Below are positions 38,211 through 38,958 of a stretch of DNA of 38,958 nucleotides, piece by piece; position 1 is the stretch's first letter, and each line of letters starts with the position of its first letter. Origin of the DNA: Euzebyales bacterium (GTDB taxonomy: Bacteria; Actinomycetota; Nitriliruptoria; Euzebyales; JAHELV01); assembly GCA_035461305.1 (NCBI GenBank), contig DATHVN010000118.1, positions 1 through 38,958 on the forward strand, given 5' to 3'. The notes beneath the pieces are model-generated. The model saw nothing but the letters and a program-made list of their open reading frames with translations, had not been told where the DNA came from and ran no database searches. The translations under genes were made by a program, and so were the position numbers.

Positions 38211-38958
38211 GGCTCCCGCCACAGCCGCGCGAAGTGGTGGACCGGCCCGTGACCCGACCCCACGCGCATGGCGGCGCCAGCGCGGATCGCGTCGGTAATG
38301 TAGGTCTTGGAGCCGTCGATCGCGAGCTCAAGGGGCGCGCCGCGGGCCAGGAACGCGGCGATCGCCGACGACAGCGTGCATCCCGTGCCGTGGGTGTTCG
38401 GCGTGTCGATCCGTATTGCGTCGAGGTGCCGCACAGCATCGGTGCGAGCGTCGTAGCTGACGTCCCGGCTGTGGGTGTCGTCCAGGTGCCCGCCCTTGAG
38501 CAGGACCGCCCGCGGCCCCAGCGCGGCCAGCGCCTTGGCGGCCCGTTCCATGTCCTCGACGGTGTCGATGGCCTCGCGGTCGAGCAGGACGGAGGCCTCG
38601 GGCAGGTTCGGCGTGATGACGGTCGCCATGGGCAGCAGTCGGTCGCGCAGCGCTGCGATCGCGTCGTCCTCGAGCAGGACGTCGCCGCTCTTGGCGACCA
38701 TCACCGGGTCGAGCACGACGTTGCGCGCCGCGTGGCGCTCGAGCCCGGTTGCGACTGCCTCGATGATGGCGCTGTTCGAGAGCATGCCGATCTTGACCGC
38801 GGCGATCTCGATGTCGTCGAACACCGCGTCGAGCTGCGCGGTCACGAAGGCCGGCGGCACCTCGTGGATCGCGGTCACCGCGCGGGTGTTCTGCGCGGTC
38901 AGCGCGGTGATCACCGAGCAGCCGAAGGTGCCGAGGGCTGCGAACGTCTTGAGGTCGG
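38207..38958 (-). CDS. thiD: Hydroxymethylpyrimidine/phosphomethylpyrimidine kinase, partial
   Basis: A ribokinase-fold kinase that makes HMP-pyrophosphate for thiamine synthesis. The N-terminus is beyond the right edge. Visible parts begin DLKTFAALGTFGCSVITALT and AQNTRAVTAIHEVPPAFVTA, and continue with KIGMLSNSAIIEAVA, NVVLDPVMVAKSGDVLLEDD, ATVITPNLPEASVLLD, AVLLKGGHLDD and the anion-hole/catalytic DTPNTHGTGCTLSSAIAAFL (Asp/Cys signature G-T-G-C). All active-site motifs of the C-terminal two thirds are present. It is the first gene seen of the thiD-tenA-HAD operon; others such as thiE or thiM may lie further upstream. Confidence 0.96.
   Translation of the reverse strand, partial: DLKTFAALGTFGCSVITALTAQNTRAVTAIHEVPPAFVTAQLDAVFDDIEIAAVKIGMLSNSAIIEAVATGLERHAARNVVLDPVMVAKSGDVLLEDDAIAALRDRLLPMATVITPNLPEASVLLDREAIDTVEDMERAAKALAALGPRAVLLKGGHLDDTHSRDVSYDARTDAVRHLDAIRIDTPNTHGTGCTLSSAIAAFLARGAPLELAIDGSKTYITDAIRAGAAMRVGSGHGPVHHFARLWREP

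Noticed and set aside
1-38958. CRISPR array, tRNA or rRNA genes, insertion sequence or integrase
   Set aside because: I looked for regularly spaced repeats, tRNA-like cloverleaf and CCA ends, transposase motifs and terminal inverted repeats and found none convincing.

Overview
The window is high-GC DNA (by eye about 70% G+C) with dense genes, GTG starts, ATGA/GTGA overlaps, AGGAGG-type ribosome sites and typical actinobacterial families: a SARP-like regulator, a DUF2637 protein, LigC and LigD-polymerase, a SpoIIE/STAS partner-switching module and a LAGC-type lipoprotein. I infer a chromosomal segment of an actinomycetote outside the best-studied genera; the class cannot be settled from sequence alone.

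Layout. 1-7.6 kb, signalling: a frameshifted cyclic-nucleotide-binding protein leaving the left edge, a large SARP/BTAD-AAA-TPR regulator, the wreck of a membrane protein, then an intact SpoIIE phosphatase-RsbW kinase fusion followed by two STAS proteins. 7.6-11.4 kb, DNA repair and debris: a truncated lipoprotein, the LigD polymerase-domain protein, a MerB-like remnant, an alkyltransferase-like protein (ATL), a GrpB-family protein and a frameshifted alpha/beta hydrolase. 11.4-15.9 kb: a class III cyclase-TPR protein and a LuxR-type AAA regulator preceded by a perfect 19-bp palindrome. 15.9-22.8 kb, minus strand: PIG-L deacetylase, OsmC, a flavin monooxygenase and the protocatechuate cluster pcaH-G-B-D-C. 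23.1-30.6 kb, mixed accessory genes: a sulfotransferase-Sel1 fusion with two compensating frameshifts, GGDEF, lipoprotein and NagB remnants, a second ATL, aldo/keto reductase, DJ-1/PfpI, a CPA1 antiporter, an acyltransferase and a doubly frameshifted DUF2637 gene. 30.7-35.4 kb: coxM-coxS-coxL with the form I CO dehydrogenase signature AYACSFR, followed by an XdhC/CoxF-like protein carrying a C-terminal YHS metal-binding domain. 35.5-38.96 kb, minus strand: ligC, and a thiD-tenA-HAD thiamine operon leaving the right edge.

How the genes work together. CoxMSL would feed electrons from trace CO into respiration. The XdhC-YHS fusion next to it is the most interesting item, because form I CODH needs a Mo-Cu centre and YHS domains occur in copper-handling proteins; a role in cofactor assembly is my inference. 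The pca genes convert protocatechuate to 3-oxoadipate. ThiD, TenA and the HAD-like protein resemble a split version of the plant TenA-HAD thiamine phosphatase. LigD-Pol, LigC and two ATLs point to repair of breaks and alkyl damage; Ku is not in the window.

A striking feature is decay: about ten genes carry frameshifts, stops or truncations while the long metabolic and regulatory genes between them are clean. This favours real pseudogene formation in accessory genes over uniform sequencing error, but read coverage would be needed to decide. No tRNA, rRNA, CRISPR array or insertion sequence was recognised.
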